Of a stretch of DNA of 64,000 nucleotides, positions 24,167-35,704 are shown piece after piece. Source of the DNA: Edaphochlamys debaryana. Taxonomy: Eukaryota; Chlorophyta; Chlorophyceae; Chlamydomonadales. Both the position numbers and the translations under genes were made by a program. The number at the start of each line of letters is the position of its first letter. Position 1 is the stretch's first letter. The DNA lies in NCBI GenBank assembly GCA_016858145.1, contig JAEHOE010000014.1, forward strand, positions 1,240,001-1,304,000. Reading direction: 5' to 3'. The notes beneath the pieces were generated by a model. The model saw only the letters and a program-made list of their open reading frames with translations. It did not search any database and was not told the DNA's origin.

Positions 24167-25719
24167 GCCAACCAGAGCTTGGCCGGAGCAGCACGCGTGT
24201 TCGTTCACGTCGTTGTCACCAACCCAGTGCTGTGCAGTTCCCAAACCGCTCCCCTTACCTCCACCCCATCCATGCTAGCCCTCCCCACCTACATTGGCGT
24301 GGACCCTCTACTCCGGAGAGCTGAACGTTGCGTTGACCCGCGTGGCTTTGTCGCTCCCACGCGCCCACGTACATGTGTCGTTCACCCCGTTCACGCCGGT
24401 CCCGTCGGCAGTTTATCACTTGGCACTGTTGCGTCGCAACCCCCTCCTCCTGGCGATGCTGTGCTGTGCGACAGTCCCTGCCTGCAGCCTGTAGACGTGC
24501 AAGCGTTGCGTCAAGTGATGTGACAATGCCCAGCGACGGGCGAGGCCACCTTGCGAGAATGCTCGCCCGCCGCCGTTGGCTGCCAGTGAGGCTGGCGCTG
24601 TGCTCTCGTCCTCGCAGGATCGCTTGCATTCACGACGATGCGTGCGCGGTTGAGGGCTGTGTGCAAGCGGTTGAGGGCGTGCGCCCCGCGGAGAGAAGCA
24701 AAACAGCTGACGAGGATGGGATTTGAACCCACGCCCTTTCGGACTAGTAGCTTCGTACCAGATGAACCGGCTAGAACCTGAAACTAGCGCCTTAGACCGC
24801 TCGGCCACCTCGTCTGATGGGTGATGATAATGTTGGTAATCTGGGCGTACAAGGACGTAACAATGCTGCCGTACATTCTGTACGACATGTGTACGGCATG
24901 GTCGTACACCCGTGGCACTTAGCACGTGCACCGGAGTCCACCCTGTCTGATCAATGCGTGCGGCTCAACCTCCATCGGCACCGGTATGCATCCGCACTCG
25001 GACCTCAACAAGCCTCCAGCCCACGTCGACATACCTACCAGCCTCACTCCGGCTGACCCCAGAGCCCAGAGTCTGGGGCCCAGACCGGACACGGCACTGT
25101 GTGGGGTGCACATCAGTCTAGCGGCAGCCAAAAGCGACGCCCTACCAGTAAAGCTGCAATGGTACCCTGGCCCTGTAACGCCCTCCACGCATGCAGCCAA
25201 ACGGATGCAAGGCAGGGCCATGGGTTGGCATGCAGCAAGCCTGCCAGCGCAAGGCATGGACCAGTGCAGGGCGCCGTATATGTGCACCTGTGTGCTGTTG
25301 CTCTGCCCGCACAGGTCTGGGGACCCACACTCACGAGAACTCCTGGGTCGGAAATGCTGCAGACACAAGCACACTGCCAAAGGTGCCTTGGGCCGTGCTG
25401 ACAAGCCTGCAGGCGGCGACAGTGGGGCTGAGCGCCTGAGCCCCGTGCAAAAAACAATGGTGAGGGCAGAGTGCGATCAACTGGCTGTGCCGTGTGGTGG
25501 CCCCTGCGCCAGCCCCAGCCATCTAGCGTTCCCGGGTCCGCCCTCGCCACTGCATGCCAGCTGCCCTTGCAGCACTGTTCCCTTCATTGCGAGCGGCGGC
25601 GGTAGCGGACCTCGCCTCCTGGCTTGCCCGGCCTGCCACCAGTCCCCCCGCGCCCCTCCCCGTAGGCAGCCCTGCTCTTGAGCCCCGACTATCTTCGCAT
25701 CCGTGCATGGCCTCCAATC
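24167..25719. repeat. Right arm of the 1.55-kb inverted repeat
   Basis: This is the reverse complement of the left arm 21913-23465, with the same length and two substitutions. The outer boundary is sharp at 25719 and the inner boundary at 24167. It carries the second tRNA-Leu gene on the minus strand. A 26-bp segment at 25483-25508 (GGCTGTGCCGTGTGGTGGCC...) occurs again outside the arm at 26506-26531, so parts of the arm belong to a wider repeat family. Confidence 0.95.
24708..24814 (-). tRNA. trnL-CAG: tRNA-Leu(CAG) with 27-nt intron, right-arm copy
   Basis: This is the exact counterpart of the 22818-22924 gene on the opposite strand, identical over all 107 bases including the 27-base intron. 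The two genes point toward each other and toward the spacer. The internal A and B boxes of RNA polymerase III promoters lie in the D and T arms as usual. Both copies look functional. Confidence 0.95.
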
Positions 25720-27120
25720 GTGCTCAGGGTGAGGGTGCGGCTCAAGACCATCTTCTGCCCCTAACATTCCACCCCCTTGGCCGGGGGGGGGGGCAGGAAG
25801 TGTAAAAAAAACACCACGCTTTAACCTTGGTGAGCTCGACAAGAGGAGCCCAAATCCGCTTTCAGAATGAAAATCGAGGTTCTAGGAAAAAAGTTATGAG
25901 CCCTCAAAGTTGGGGGGGGGGGGGGGGGGGGGGGGGGGAGGGGGGCCCCGAACTTTTGTACAGCGCCCGTCCGAACTTTTGTCACAGCGGTCTGACGCAG
26001 CCCAAGGGCCCTTTCCTTGCGTAAACGCGTGGTATCAAGGAGAGGCTGAACCGTGGGTGTGCCTGAGCACCACAGACCGTAGGGATGGTGGTCGAAAGGG
26101 TGGCTGCGGGTGCCACATGTCGGCATGTCCGCGCGTGGGACACGTCACAACCGGCACTGCCACCGCTGCTAGGCGTCTGGGTGTACTATCATGACCGTAG
26201 CTCATCATATAGGAGGCCTAGGGCATGAATAGCGCGGATGCAAGGTACCGGAGAGTGGTCCATGGACGCGGGGATGGTCAATGGACAGGACCCAAGCCTC
26301 ATCGACGCTTCCGGTTCACGCGCAAGGCAGTAGCGCACACGAAGCGCAGCCGATTGGCAAAAAAGTCGAGGAAAATGGGTTACATTATGGCCATGTACGG
26401 CAGTGTGTGCAGTGTACGGCAAGGGGGGGGGGGTTGGGGGGTCGGGGGGGTCGGAACTTTTGTGGGGTGGTGTATGGAACTAATGTTTTTACCCCCACCT
26501 GCCTTGGCTGTGCCGTGTGGTGGCCCCTGCGACAGTGGGCCTGCTGGGCCCGGCGTTCCTGGCCTTCCTCACTCAGGAAGTCGGGGTCTGGGGCCAGCCT
26601 CGAGCCTTGCAAGCACCCGTGGGCAGGCAGCCCCGGGGCACGTCCTAATCCAGGGACACAGGCTCTGTGGAGTTCTGCAAGCTCCACAAGCGATCGCTAT
26701 CCGTGCCACGCCCATTCATCATCCTGCGAAAAACCTCCCTACCGCTCGGTCCGCGCCAAGGCCCGCGCAGCCTGAGCAGCCACCCCTCGGCCCGCCCAGC
26801 GCTCCCTTCGCCTTGACAACGCCACACCTGCTTTCAACCCCGCAACCCACTCGCTTTCAGCAACCCTCGAGCCAAGCAGCCACCCACCACCCCCGGTACG
26901 CGAAAACTTAATAGCCCAGTGGCTGCGGCTCCAGTCCTGGAGTCTGCGGTCTGCGGTCTGCCTGCCCAAGCCCTATCTCGCCCCGACACCACCGCGCCGC
27001 CGACACCCACCACCCCAGAGCCCCACCCCTACCCCACACCGCAACGAGGCCACTTGCCCCTCTGGGCCACGCACACGGCCGTACGCCTCCACGCCACGTG
27101 CCGTACCGTACCGCTCCTGA
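25720..27120. other. Intergenic with poly-G tracts; 3' flank of MIC60
   Basis: The stretch holds G-runs at 25783-25793 (11 G), 25912-25938 (27 G) and 26422-26450, and an island of lower GC at 25800-26480 with several GAACTTTTG motifs (about 25970, 25993 and 26454). The last 100-300 bases before 27121 are probably the 3' untranslated region of MIC60. No gene is supported; the frames open around 26225-26911 have no recognisable domain. Confidence 0.45.
25912..25938 (+). repeat. 27-base poly-G tract
   Basis: This is an unbroken run of 27 G, followed by A and six more G. Such a run can form G-quadruplexes and is difficult to sequence, so its length may be inaccurate. It sits about 190 bp outside the right arm of the inverted repeat. 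Confidence 0.9.
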
Positions 27121-30100
27121 CTAAGCCAGCGAGGCCCACGTGGCGGCCGCGTGCGCGTTGAGCGCCGCCACCGCCGCCTCCGCCGCCGCGCGCCGCCGCA
27201 CCTGCTGCACCCAGCCCTCCGCCAGCGCCGCCGCCGCCGTGCCGTCGACGGCGCCTGCCAGCGCCTCCGCCGCCGCCGGCAGCTGCCCCGCCGCCAGCAG
27301 CGCCTCGGTGCGGGCCAGGGCGGCGTCCACTCCGCCCGCCGCGGAGCCCAGCGCCTTGACGGCCTCGGACTCGTCCGCCTGCGCATATTGTCAGGGTGGG
27401 GGGTGGGCGAAGGTTGGGTGGGTCAGGGGCACTGTGGGGTTAGGGGCAATGCGCTGGCGCAGGGGGGCAGGGAGCGAGGCATCGCACAGAGCCGTGCGAG
27501 GGCTGAGGAGGCGCTTGGGACCATCTGCGGCAGGGGGAGCTCGTGCGAGTGGGGCACGTGCTAGGTGGTAGGGCTGCCCCTATGTTACGTTGGTAGCAAG
27601 CACAGCGAAGCCAAAACTGCAAGAGCGAGTCTCTGGCTGAAGCGGGCCAGGTGGTAGGGCGTGTACTGGAACGGCACAACCGGTTGACCGCCAGCCGCCC
27701 GCCCCGCCCTGCCAAAACACCGTCACCACACACACACCCTCTAGTTCTCACGCGCCCACCCTACGCATCCTAAACACCCTCTAGTTCTCCATTCCTGGAC
27801 ACCCCCACCCCACCTCCAACCTTGAGCTTGCCGCCAGCCGCCCCTTTCCCCGCCTGCGGCACACCCTTGCCCCACACCGTGCCCAACCCAACCTCTCCCC
27901 TCCCCACCCTCAATCCTTCCGTCCCCGGACCCCCCCCCCATCCCCCATGCCCCCACCTTGAGCTTGGCCGCCAGCCTCGCCACTGCCACCGCCAGCAGCC
28001 CCGAGCGCTCCCCCGGCAGCAGGGCCAGCGCGGACAGGTCGGAGCGGAGGGAGCGCAGCTGGCGGGACAGGTCGGCGCTGGGGTGGGGTGGGGGGGTTTG
28101 GGGTGGGGGGAGGGGAGCGGGGCAGGGGAGGGTTAGGGCTTGGGGGTAGGGGTAGGGGTGCACAGGGCCCCGGCCCCTGACGCGGCCTCCGGAGCCCAAC
28201 CCGGGGGCGTGGGTCCCAGCAAACGCCGCGCGTGCACCCCCATTGGGACCTGTCGGTCCAGACCGTGCCCCGTCCCCTTTTCCGCAGGACGACCTCGCAT
28301 CCCTACAAGAGCCCCCCCCCCCCCCGCCCCCGCCCCCGCCCCCGGTCCTGCCCCTGCCCCCCGGCTCACAGCCCCCACCGTCCCCCCTCACCGCGTGGCC
28401 ACGGCCTCCGCCGGCAGCCCCCCCACCACCGCCCCCACCAGCGGGTCCTGCGCCGCCAGGGCCCGCAGGGGCGCGGCCGCGGGGCCCAGCGGCGCGCCCG
28501 ACTCTGCGGCGGCGGCCAGCGAGGCGGCGCCCGCGGCCAGGGAGTGGCCGGCCTGGAGGGGAGGGGCGAGGGGGGAGGGGAGGGGGGCGAGGCGGGGAGA
28601 GGCAGTTAGGCGGGGTGGATGGGTGAGAGGGGGGGATGGGTGAAAGCGGGGTAGGTGCTTCAGAGCACTCATGTGGTCCTCATGTTCCGATACTAGGTGC
28701 CGAGCGAATGCCGTGTGCAGCGTGGACCCGACCCCTTCCCCTGCGCTCGCCCACGGACAGGCCCCCCGCCCCTCGGCCCTCGGGGCCAACGGTACCGTAG
28801 TCTGCTGCCCCAAGTTCTCCTCCCTCGCGGCTCCCACCTGCGACGCCGCCGCCTGCCGCGCCCTCTCCGAGTGCGCCAGCCCCAGCGCCCCCAGCGCCGC
28901 CCGCAGCGCCTCCAGCGCCTCGCCCCGCTCCCGAGCCTCCGCCAGGCGGGCCGACTCGCCGGCCAGGCGCCCGCGCTTCTCGGCCTGGCGGGCCTGGGGG
29001 GGGGGGGAGGGGGGAAGGAGGGAAGGAGGGAAGGAGGGAAGGGGCAGGGACGCGAGGTTGGTGAGGTTGGGGATTTTGGCTTCTCGGCCTGCCGGGCCTG
29101 GGGGAAGACGGAGGGGGGAGGAGGGAAGGGGCAGGAGTGGAAGGAGTTGAAGGAGAAGGCAGGACGTCAGAACCCGGCGGGGCCCTGCGGAAGGCTGCTG
29201 GCCAGCTCCATCGCGTGGCGGCGCCATCCAACAGATCCGGCCATACCACCCGACCCGCCCCCTGCATCCCCACCAAATCACGCTCCTGCTCCTGCTAGAG
29301 CTCCCAGCCTCCCTCCTCCGCCCCCCCCTCCGCCCCCCCCCCACACCCCCACCCCACCCCCACTGTGGCGGTATGTACCTTCTCCGGCAATCCCACTAAC
29401 CATTCGACGCTCTCCCGCTTATCAGCTTCAAACACCCCCCCCCCCCCCCACCTCCAGCTCCAGCATCTCCCGCGTGCTCTCCGTGTACTGCCGCAGCAGC
29501 GCCTTGAAGCGAGCCACCGCAGCCTCCCCGGCGGCAGAGAGCTGCGAGCAGCGGGCCTGGGCGGCGGCCAGCTCGCCCTTGACCTGGGGGGTGTTGCGGG
29601 GATTTGGGGGGGTTTGGGGGGGTTTGGGGTTTGGGGTTTGGGGTTTGGGGGCTAGAATCAGAGGGTGGGGGCGGGACGAAGAGGGGCGGAGAGGGGTGGA
29701 GGGCAAGGCCGCAAAGCCCAGCTCCATTGCCCTGGGGGCCCTTTCGAAACCACCTGCATCCCTCACTCCCTCCGAAACCTCCGAAACCTGCATCCCCCAC
29801 TCCCTCCGAAACCTCCGAAACCTGCATCTCCCACTCCCTCCCACTGTACTCCCCAAATCTCCATTCCCCAAACCCTCCATCGCAAGACCCCTCGCCCCCC
29901 CCACCTGCTCCATCTGCTCCGTGTGCCAGCGGGCGGCGGTGGCCAGCGCCTCACCCGCCAGCTTGGAGTCAGCAACCGCCTAAAAGGGGGGGAGGCGGGG
30001 GAGGACATGTCCCGTTCCGCGCTCGGCAGGCAATGACGTGGAAGTACGTCCAACGGGACCACGGGCTCGCGCTCCGCTGTCCGGCCTCATCCCGTGCCTA

Positions 30101-31646
30101 CGGTCCGCCACGATCGCGCCCCCCGCCCCCCAACACCCACGCACCTGCGCGTGCCGCTCCGGGAACTGCGCCCAGTCCGCCACGCCGCCGCCGGCTGCCG
30201 TAACGGCTGCGCGGATGAGGCCCACGGGGCTGAGGTCGTAACCGTCCAGGCCCAGCCGGCCCTCCGGCAGGCCCTCCGGCAGCGGCGGCGGCGGCGGACC
30301 CTCCTGGTGCAGCAGGGCCACCGCCGCCGCCGTGGCGGCGCCCAGGCCCAGGGCCGGGGCGCCGGCGGGAGCGGGGGTGGCGGCGGGGGTGGAGGGGGTG
30401 GGGGTTGCGGGGGCGAGGGCGGCGGAGGCCTCCGAGGCCGCCGCCTCGGCGGCGGCGAGGATGGCGGCGGCAGCGTCCCCGGCCTTCCCCGCCGCCTCCT
30501 TCGCCGCGCCCTCCGCCGCCTCCTTGGCGCCCTCCGCCGCCTCCAGAATGCGCTCCGCCGCGGCCGCAGCAGCTGCCGGTGCCTTCGTCTCCGCCGGTGC
30601 CGGCGCCTCCGCCGGTGCCGGGGCCGGCGCCGGTGACGCCGCGGGCTTTGCCTCCGCCGCGGGGGCAGCAGCCGCAGGCGCGGGCGTCGGCGCAGCCGGG
30701 GCCGGGGCCGGAGCCGGGGCCGGGGGGCCCTTGCTGGGCTCGGGGGGGATGTTTGCCTGCGACATCGCCGCCCGCTTCATGGCGGCCCTGCCCCCCTCCA
30801 GCTCCCGCTGCACCTCCACCTTGATGCGCTCCAGCTTGGCCAGCCACTCCTGGTCGATGGACTGGGGGGGGGGAGGAGAGGGGGAAGAGGGGAAAGTGGA
30901 AGATCTGCGCTATCCCGAGATGGCGGCCGGCTAGGAGGCGTAGGAATAGCACCAGTGGGTGCATGCCACCCTATGCCCCCATCACGCCATGCCGCCATCA
31001 CGTCCCGGCCTTTCGCACCTCACCCAGCCACACCCCCATCCTCCACCCAGACTCCACCGGCCCAACCACCAACCACCCGCACCTGTTGGTACTGGTAGAA
31101 GGCCCAGCACACGGGCAGCCCCATCAGGGGGATCAGCCAGCCCAGGGCCGAGAAGACCCGGCTACCGCCACCCGCCGCCTTGGCCTTGGCGCCGGCTGCA
31201 GCAGCGGCACCGGCACCGGCCGCAGGCCCAGCCGGGCCCGCCCCAGCCGCACCCGCGGGCCCGCTGGGGCCCGGGGCGGAGGCGGGCGTGCCGGGGGCCG
31301 GGGCCTTGGGAGCCGCGGCAGCGGCGCCCCCGGGCGGGGGCGGGGTGGGTGCCGCGGGGGTGCCGGGCGCGAAGCCGGGCTTGGGCTGCGTCGGTGGTTG
31401 CGTGCTTAGCCCGGCGCCGGACCGAGGGGCCGCGGGGGCGCGAGCTGCGCTGGCACGCAGACCGAGAACGCACGAGACGCGAGCAGCGACCATCAGGCTG
31501 CGTGCGCGCGGTCCGGCCAAGCGCGAGGCTGCCGACAGGCCGTGCGCGGGCAGGCCACCAGCTGCGAGGCCTCTGACGCTCATGCGCGAAGCCGGCGCGC
31601 TGGAAGCGCCCGGCAGCGCGGGTCTCGCAATCGTCTCGTGCTCCAT
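27121..31646 (-). CDS. MIC60: MICOS complex subunit MIC60 (mitofilin)
   Basis: Eight exons on the minus strand: 31646-31083, 30861-30145, 29979-29905, 29583-29452, 28993-28838, 28552-28392, 28077-27957 and 27378-27121, all phase-consistent, about 727 residues, stop TAG. The protein anchors cristae junctions in the mitochondrial inner membrane. The N-terminus is Arg/Ala-rich (presequence), then a Pro/Ala linker, and one membrane helix (about 164-184, VFSALGWLIPLMGLPV). An Ala/Pro-rich insert and helical coiled-coil exons follow. The C-terminal mitofilin signature is clear: GAPLGPAAAPLRAL, DPLVGAVVGGLP, LLAVAVARLAAKLKV and LAAGQLPAAAEAL followed by Trp-Val-x-x-Val-Arg. A second in-frame ATG at 31583 would give a more typical presequence. 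It is divergent from HPRT, 640 bp away. Confidence 0.9.
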
Positions 31647-32286
31647 CCTCCGGCCACAGAGCTTATGACGCGGCCTCTTAGCTCGTCTACTGAGCTATAG
31701 ATCAATGCGAGCCGGTTCGGCGGCCGCTTCACCAGTGAGCGTGCTGATGGACGTGCAAGGTATCGGAGGCGAGCGCCAGACCCCTGGTGTGCTCGTGATT
31801 AATGCTCCTAAATGACAGCAGTTGCAGAGGGCGACAGTGCGAGGCAACGGCGAGGTGAGTGCTGGACGCAGGTGCACCTGTCTCGTGTCTCTACAGCACC
31901 CAAGCTAGTGCTTCGATATGCGGTGCAAGCTAGGCCTGCAGGTACTGCGCATGCATGCAGGTGCAGAAGGCTGGTGAGCTGCACGACGGGTGGGCCCATG
32001 CACGCCTGCACAGAGGCCCATTGCCCCAAGCTAGTTCCCCCGCATTACCCCATACGTGCCCATACTCGTGACACCGCTTCAATTGCCGACAACGCTGCTA
32101 CCAACAAAGCAGCGCCTCCCACCCACGGCACAATCCCGGCATCGTTCCGGCGATTCCGTCACTCTTGCGGCCGGCAAAGGTCACGAGCTTCTCACCACTG
32201 TAGGCTTTAAGTCTCTCGCATAGTACATCGACGCGGCCACCGTCAAATCCGCGAGGAAAACCCTTCCTGGCCTAAACCGCGTGGGC
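31647..32286. promoter_or_regulatory. Divergent intergenic region between MIC60 and HPRT
   Basis: The 640 bp separate the start codons of two head-to-head genes and must hold both 5' untranslated regions and promoters. No TATA box is obvious at a convincing place. The segment is less GC-rich than the coding DNA. Whether it acts as one bidirectional promoter cannot be told from sequence. Confidence 0.5.
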
Positions 32287-35200
32287 ATGGCCGGCGTCAG
32301 TGGCACCTGTCTGGCGGGCCAGCGCAGCGCCGCTGGGGCCTGCGCAAGGCGCACCGGCCGCCTCGCCCCCAGCCGGGCACTCACCCTCATCACCCGCAGC
32401 CTCGGTCGGCCGGTGCCGTCGCCCGAGCAGGTACCGAGAAAGGCACACGGTTGACGGGACAGTCCTGGTGGCTCGGGGTGTGGCCCCTGCAGTTGGGCTG
32501 CCTGAGCTGGCCCATCGGGACTCCCCCTAACCTCGCGGCCATCCTACCTCCCCTTTGCCGGCCTCGTGTGCTCCGCCCTCGAGCCTCGCCACTTTGCTTC
32601 CCAACTTGCTCTCACCTGCCCATCTCCGTTCCCGGTTACCAGCCCTTCCCCTCCTCCTCCCCCGCATGCCCCTGTTCCCCAGCCGCCTCACTCGCAGCCG
32701 CACCTCAATCCGAAGAGCCCTCCCGTACACCCTGAGATTGGCCAGGTAATGTGGGGCATGGTGGGGCACGAAGGGTTAGGGTTTGCGGGGGGTAAAGAGG
32801 GGGCGCGGGCTTCAAGCTGAGCGGGGTTGCGTCGTTAAGAGGGGAGAGGAGATCTTGAAGAGAGGAAACCAGCAGGGGTTTCGGAGATTAGAAGTGCAAA
32901 GATTTATGGTGCAGAATCAGAGGGATCGTATCGGTAATACCAGTAGGACCGCCCCCTCAGCCCAACCCCCCAACTCCTCAAACCAGCCCTCCGTCCGCCC
33001 ACCACCCCCTGCAGGTGCTCTTCTCCGAGGAGGTCATTGCGGCGCGCGTGGCGGAGCTGGGCAGGCGAGCCATGGGGGAGGGGGCGGGGGTTGGAGGGGA
33101 AGGGGTGGATTGGGAGGGGTAAGCAGGGCACGCGGGGCCTGGGTGGTTGGCAGAAGAGGTGGGCTGGGGAGGAACAGGCGCTGGCTGGGCGGAGGGGCTT
33201 GTGCGGGTCCGGTGCGGGGGCGGGGGCTGGTGCTGGGGCTGGGACCCGTGGGGTGCCGCAGGTGGGGCTGGGACCGCGCAGGGCGAGAGAGAGGAAAGGG
33301 CGCGGATTGAAGGGCGGCACAGGCCCCCGTCTCATGAGCCCTACCCGTGGACGCTCAGGGAGTGCGCACCGTCAGTCCTCGGCCCCTCGCGCCCCGCTCG
33401 AGACAGAGTGCCCGGTACAGGCCCTGGGCGCGGTGCCCCGTGCCCACACGAGCGTAGATTTGCAAGGGGTTCAGGGTCGGGGGCGGCAGCCGAAAGGCCC
33501 TCGAGGGCAAGGAGCGGGGGCTTTCCCTATCCAGCGCCCTCCCGTCCACCCGCCAGCCCACTGCCCACTCCACTGCCCACCCCGCTCCTGCCCGACCCGT
33601 GTCCACCCGCCCCCGCCCCACCCCCACCCCCACCCCCACCCCCACCCCCACCCCCACCCCCACCCCCACCCCCACCCCCACCCCCACCCCCACCCCAACC
33701 CCCACCCCCACCCCCACCCCCACCCCCACCCCCACCCCCAGGCTCATCGGCCAGGACTACCGCGGGCGGGAGCTGGTGGTGGTGGGGGTGCTCAAGGGCG
33801 CCTTCATGTTCACCTCGGGTGGGGAGAAGGGGGGCGAGAGGGGTCGGGAGAGGGGGTGGGGAGAGGGATTGTGAGAAGGTTGGGGAGAGGGGTGGGGAGA
33901 GGGGTGGGGAGCCTCAGGTGGGACAGGGGGCAAGAGCAGGGCCTTGAGGGGGGAGGCGGGGAGGTGTCCACGAGCGCAGTCATGTTTACCTGGGGTGGGA
34001 AGAGGTTGGGGAGCCAGGGAAATGCGGAAGCGGAAGGCCTTCCGTAGGGCATCGGGGGTCACGGGACGAGGGCCCTTCCGAAATGTGGGGGTGGACCCCA
34101 AGCGGAAGGTGCGTGGGAGCCCGTTGCATTATTCTAGGGCGTTGCACCCCTGCCGATCCCTTGGGTGTAGTAGAAAATTTGATCACATGGCCATGGCTGG
34201 CGGTGGCGAGGGCTTGAACGCAAAGCCGTGAAGGGCTTTAGCGCAGGGAAGCACACGGTCGGTGCGAAGCGTCTGCTTCCTCGCGCTGCATGAAGCCCTT
34301 CACTGCTTGGCGTTAGAGCGCTAAACGCCGCCATCAGTAGCCCGCATGAGAACCCATGTACCAGCGGGGCCTGAACGCCTGGGGGCAGAGGACCAAGCTC
34401 CCAGAGGACCACCCTCCCTTAGTCCTGGCGGGGCATGTTGACCCGCTCCAAAAGTCCGCTTTCCCCTAAGCCCCACCCCACCCCACCCCCCACCTGGCCC
34501 CCCCCCAGACCTGGTCCGCCACGTGTACCCCTTCCCCGCCTCCCTCGAGGTGGACTTCCTCAAGGCCTCATCGTACGGCACCGGCACGCAGTCATCGGGT
34601 GCCATACAGCTGGACAGCGGCTTCCGCCTGGGCAGCGTGGCGGGGAAGCACGTGCTGCTCGTGGGTGAGTCGGGGGGGGGGGCGGAGGGGGGTGTCAGGC
34701 AGGTTGCGGCGGCGTGCGTGCGGCGGGACGGACAGCGACCCGCACGCAATCTTAGCATGTCTTGGCCTGGGGCCCGGAACCACCCTGCAAGTTGTCGTGC
34801 CCCGTCTTCCTCTGCAACCCTACAATCCAGTCGTACCACCCTGCTCCCCTGTCCTTCCCTCTCCTCCCCTCATTCCCTCTCCCCCTCTCCTCCTCTTCCC
34901 CCGCCCCCCAAGAGGACATCATAGACACGGGCGCCACCCTGGCCCGACTGGCGGAGCTCATGGAGGGGGCGGGGGCGGCCAGCGTCAAGGTGGGGGGGGG
35001 GTGGATGGATGGATGGATGGATGGGTGTGTGTGGGGGGGGGGGGGGTGCTCGCGTGGGCTCGCCGTGTTGGCGGCATCGCCGTTAGTTGGTGGTGGTAAT
35101 GATGTCGGTGAGTGTCGCGGCACAAGACACGTCCGCATCCCTCCCGCGCCCCGCCCGTTGCCCCTCACCTCCCCTCCGCTCCCCTCTCCTCCCCCCACCC

Positions 35201-35704
35201 CTCAAGGTGTGTGCCCTGCTTGACAAGAAGGCGCGGCGGCGGGTGCCGGTGGTGGCCGAGTGGACGGGCTTCGAGTGCCCGGACGAGTTCATCGTGGGGG
35301 TACGGTGAGTGGGGGTAGGGGAATAGGCATGAGGGCGGGAAAAGGAGGGAAAACGGGGAAAGCAAGGGGGGATGGGGGGGAGGGGAGACAGCCGGCAGGG
35401 CGCATTGAGGGGTGTGGTATGTGGTTGAGGGCAAGGGTGGGCAACGGGCGGGGGGCAAAAGCCCAAGCCCGGCTGGGCGGATCGGGGGATACGGGCGCTC
35501 CCTTGTGGTAGGGGGCACGTAGAGGGCAGGGTCATCGGCTGGGGCGCTAGGATGCGTCGGACCGCAGAGGCCTGGTGTCATGGGTAGCCAACACACATGC
35601 AACCACCCGCCCTCTCGGCCGTACCAGGCATCGACTACGCCGAGAAGTACCGCAATCTGCCGTACATCGGCACCGTACGGGAAGAGTTCATCGCCAAGGA
35701 GTGA
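32287..35704 (+). CDS. HPRT: Hypoxanthine-guanine phosphoribosyltransferase, with a +1 frameshift as assembled
   Basis: Eight exons: 32287-32430, 32683-32745, 33015-33064, 33742-33818, 34509-34664, 34913-34989, 35207-35304 and 35628-35704 (TGA). The enzyme salvages hypoxanthine and guanine to IMP and GMP using PRPP. Diagnostic stretches are [38 protein letters not shown], the PRPP loop [11 protein letters not shown] (Glu-Asp at about 164-165), and [13 protein letters not shown] near the C-terminus. The first exon is basic and Ser/Ala-rich, suggesting organelle import. All junctions keep phase except exon 7 to 8, where a G-run (about 35296-35300) is one base too long for the family's conserved Val-Gly-Tyr-Gly. 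This is probably a sequencing error; otherwise the allele is broken. The donor at 33065 is GC (AG/GCGAGC). The first two exons are the least certain. Confidence 0.92.
33616..33740 (+). repeat. Hexanucleotide array (CCCCCA)n, about 21 units
   Basis: The array has a 6-bp period with one interruption near 33693 and runs right up to the 3' splice site of HPRT intron 3. It therefore forms the polypyrimidine tract of that acceptor. The opposite strand is (TGGGGG)n, which can form G-quadruplexes. Confidence 0.95.

Noticed and set aside
26225..26911. 228-codon frame on the + strand before MIC60
   Set aside because: It crosses poly-G runs and a repeat-like segment, has no domain, and overlaps other equally open frames.
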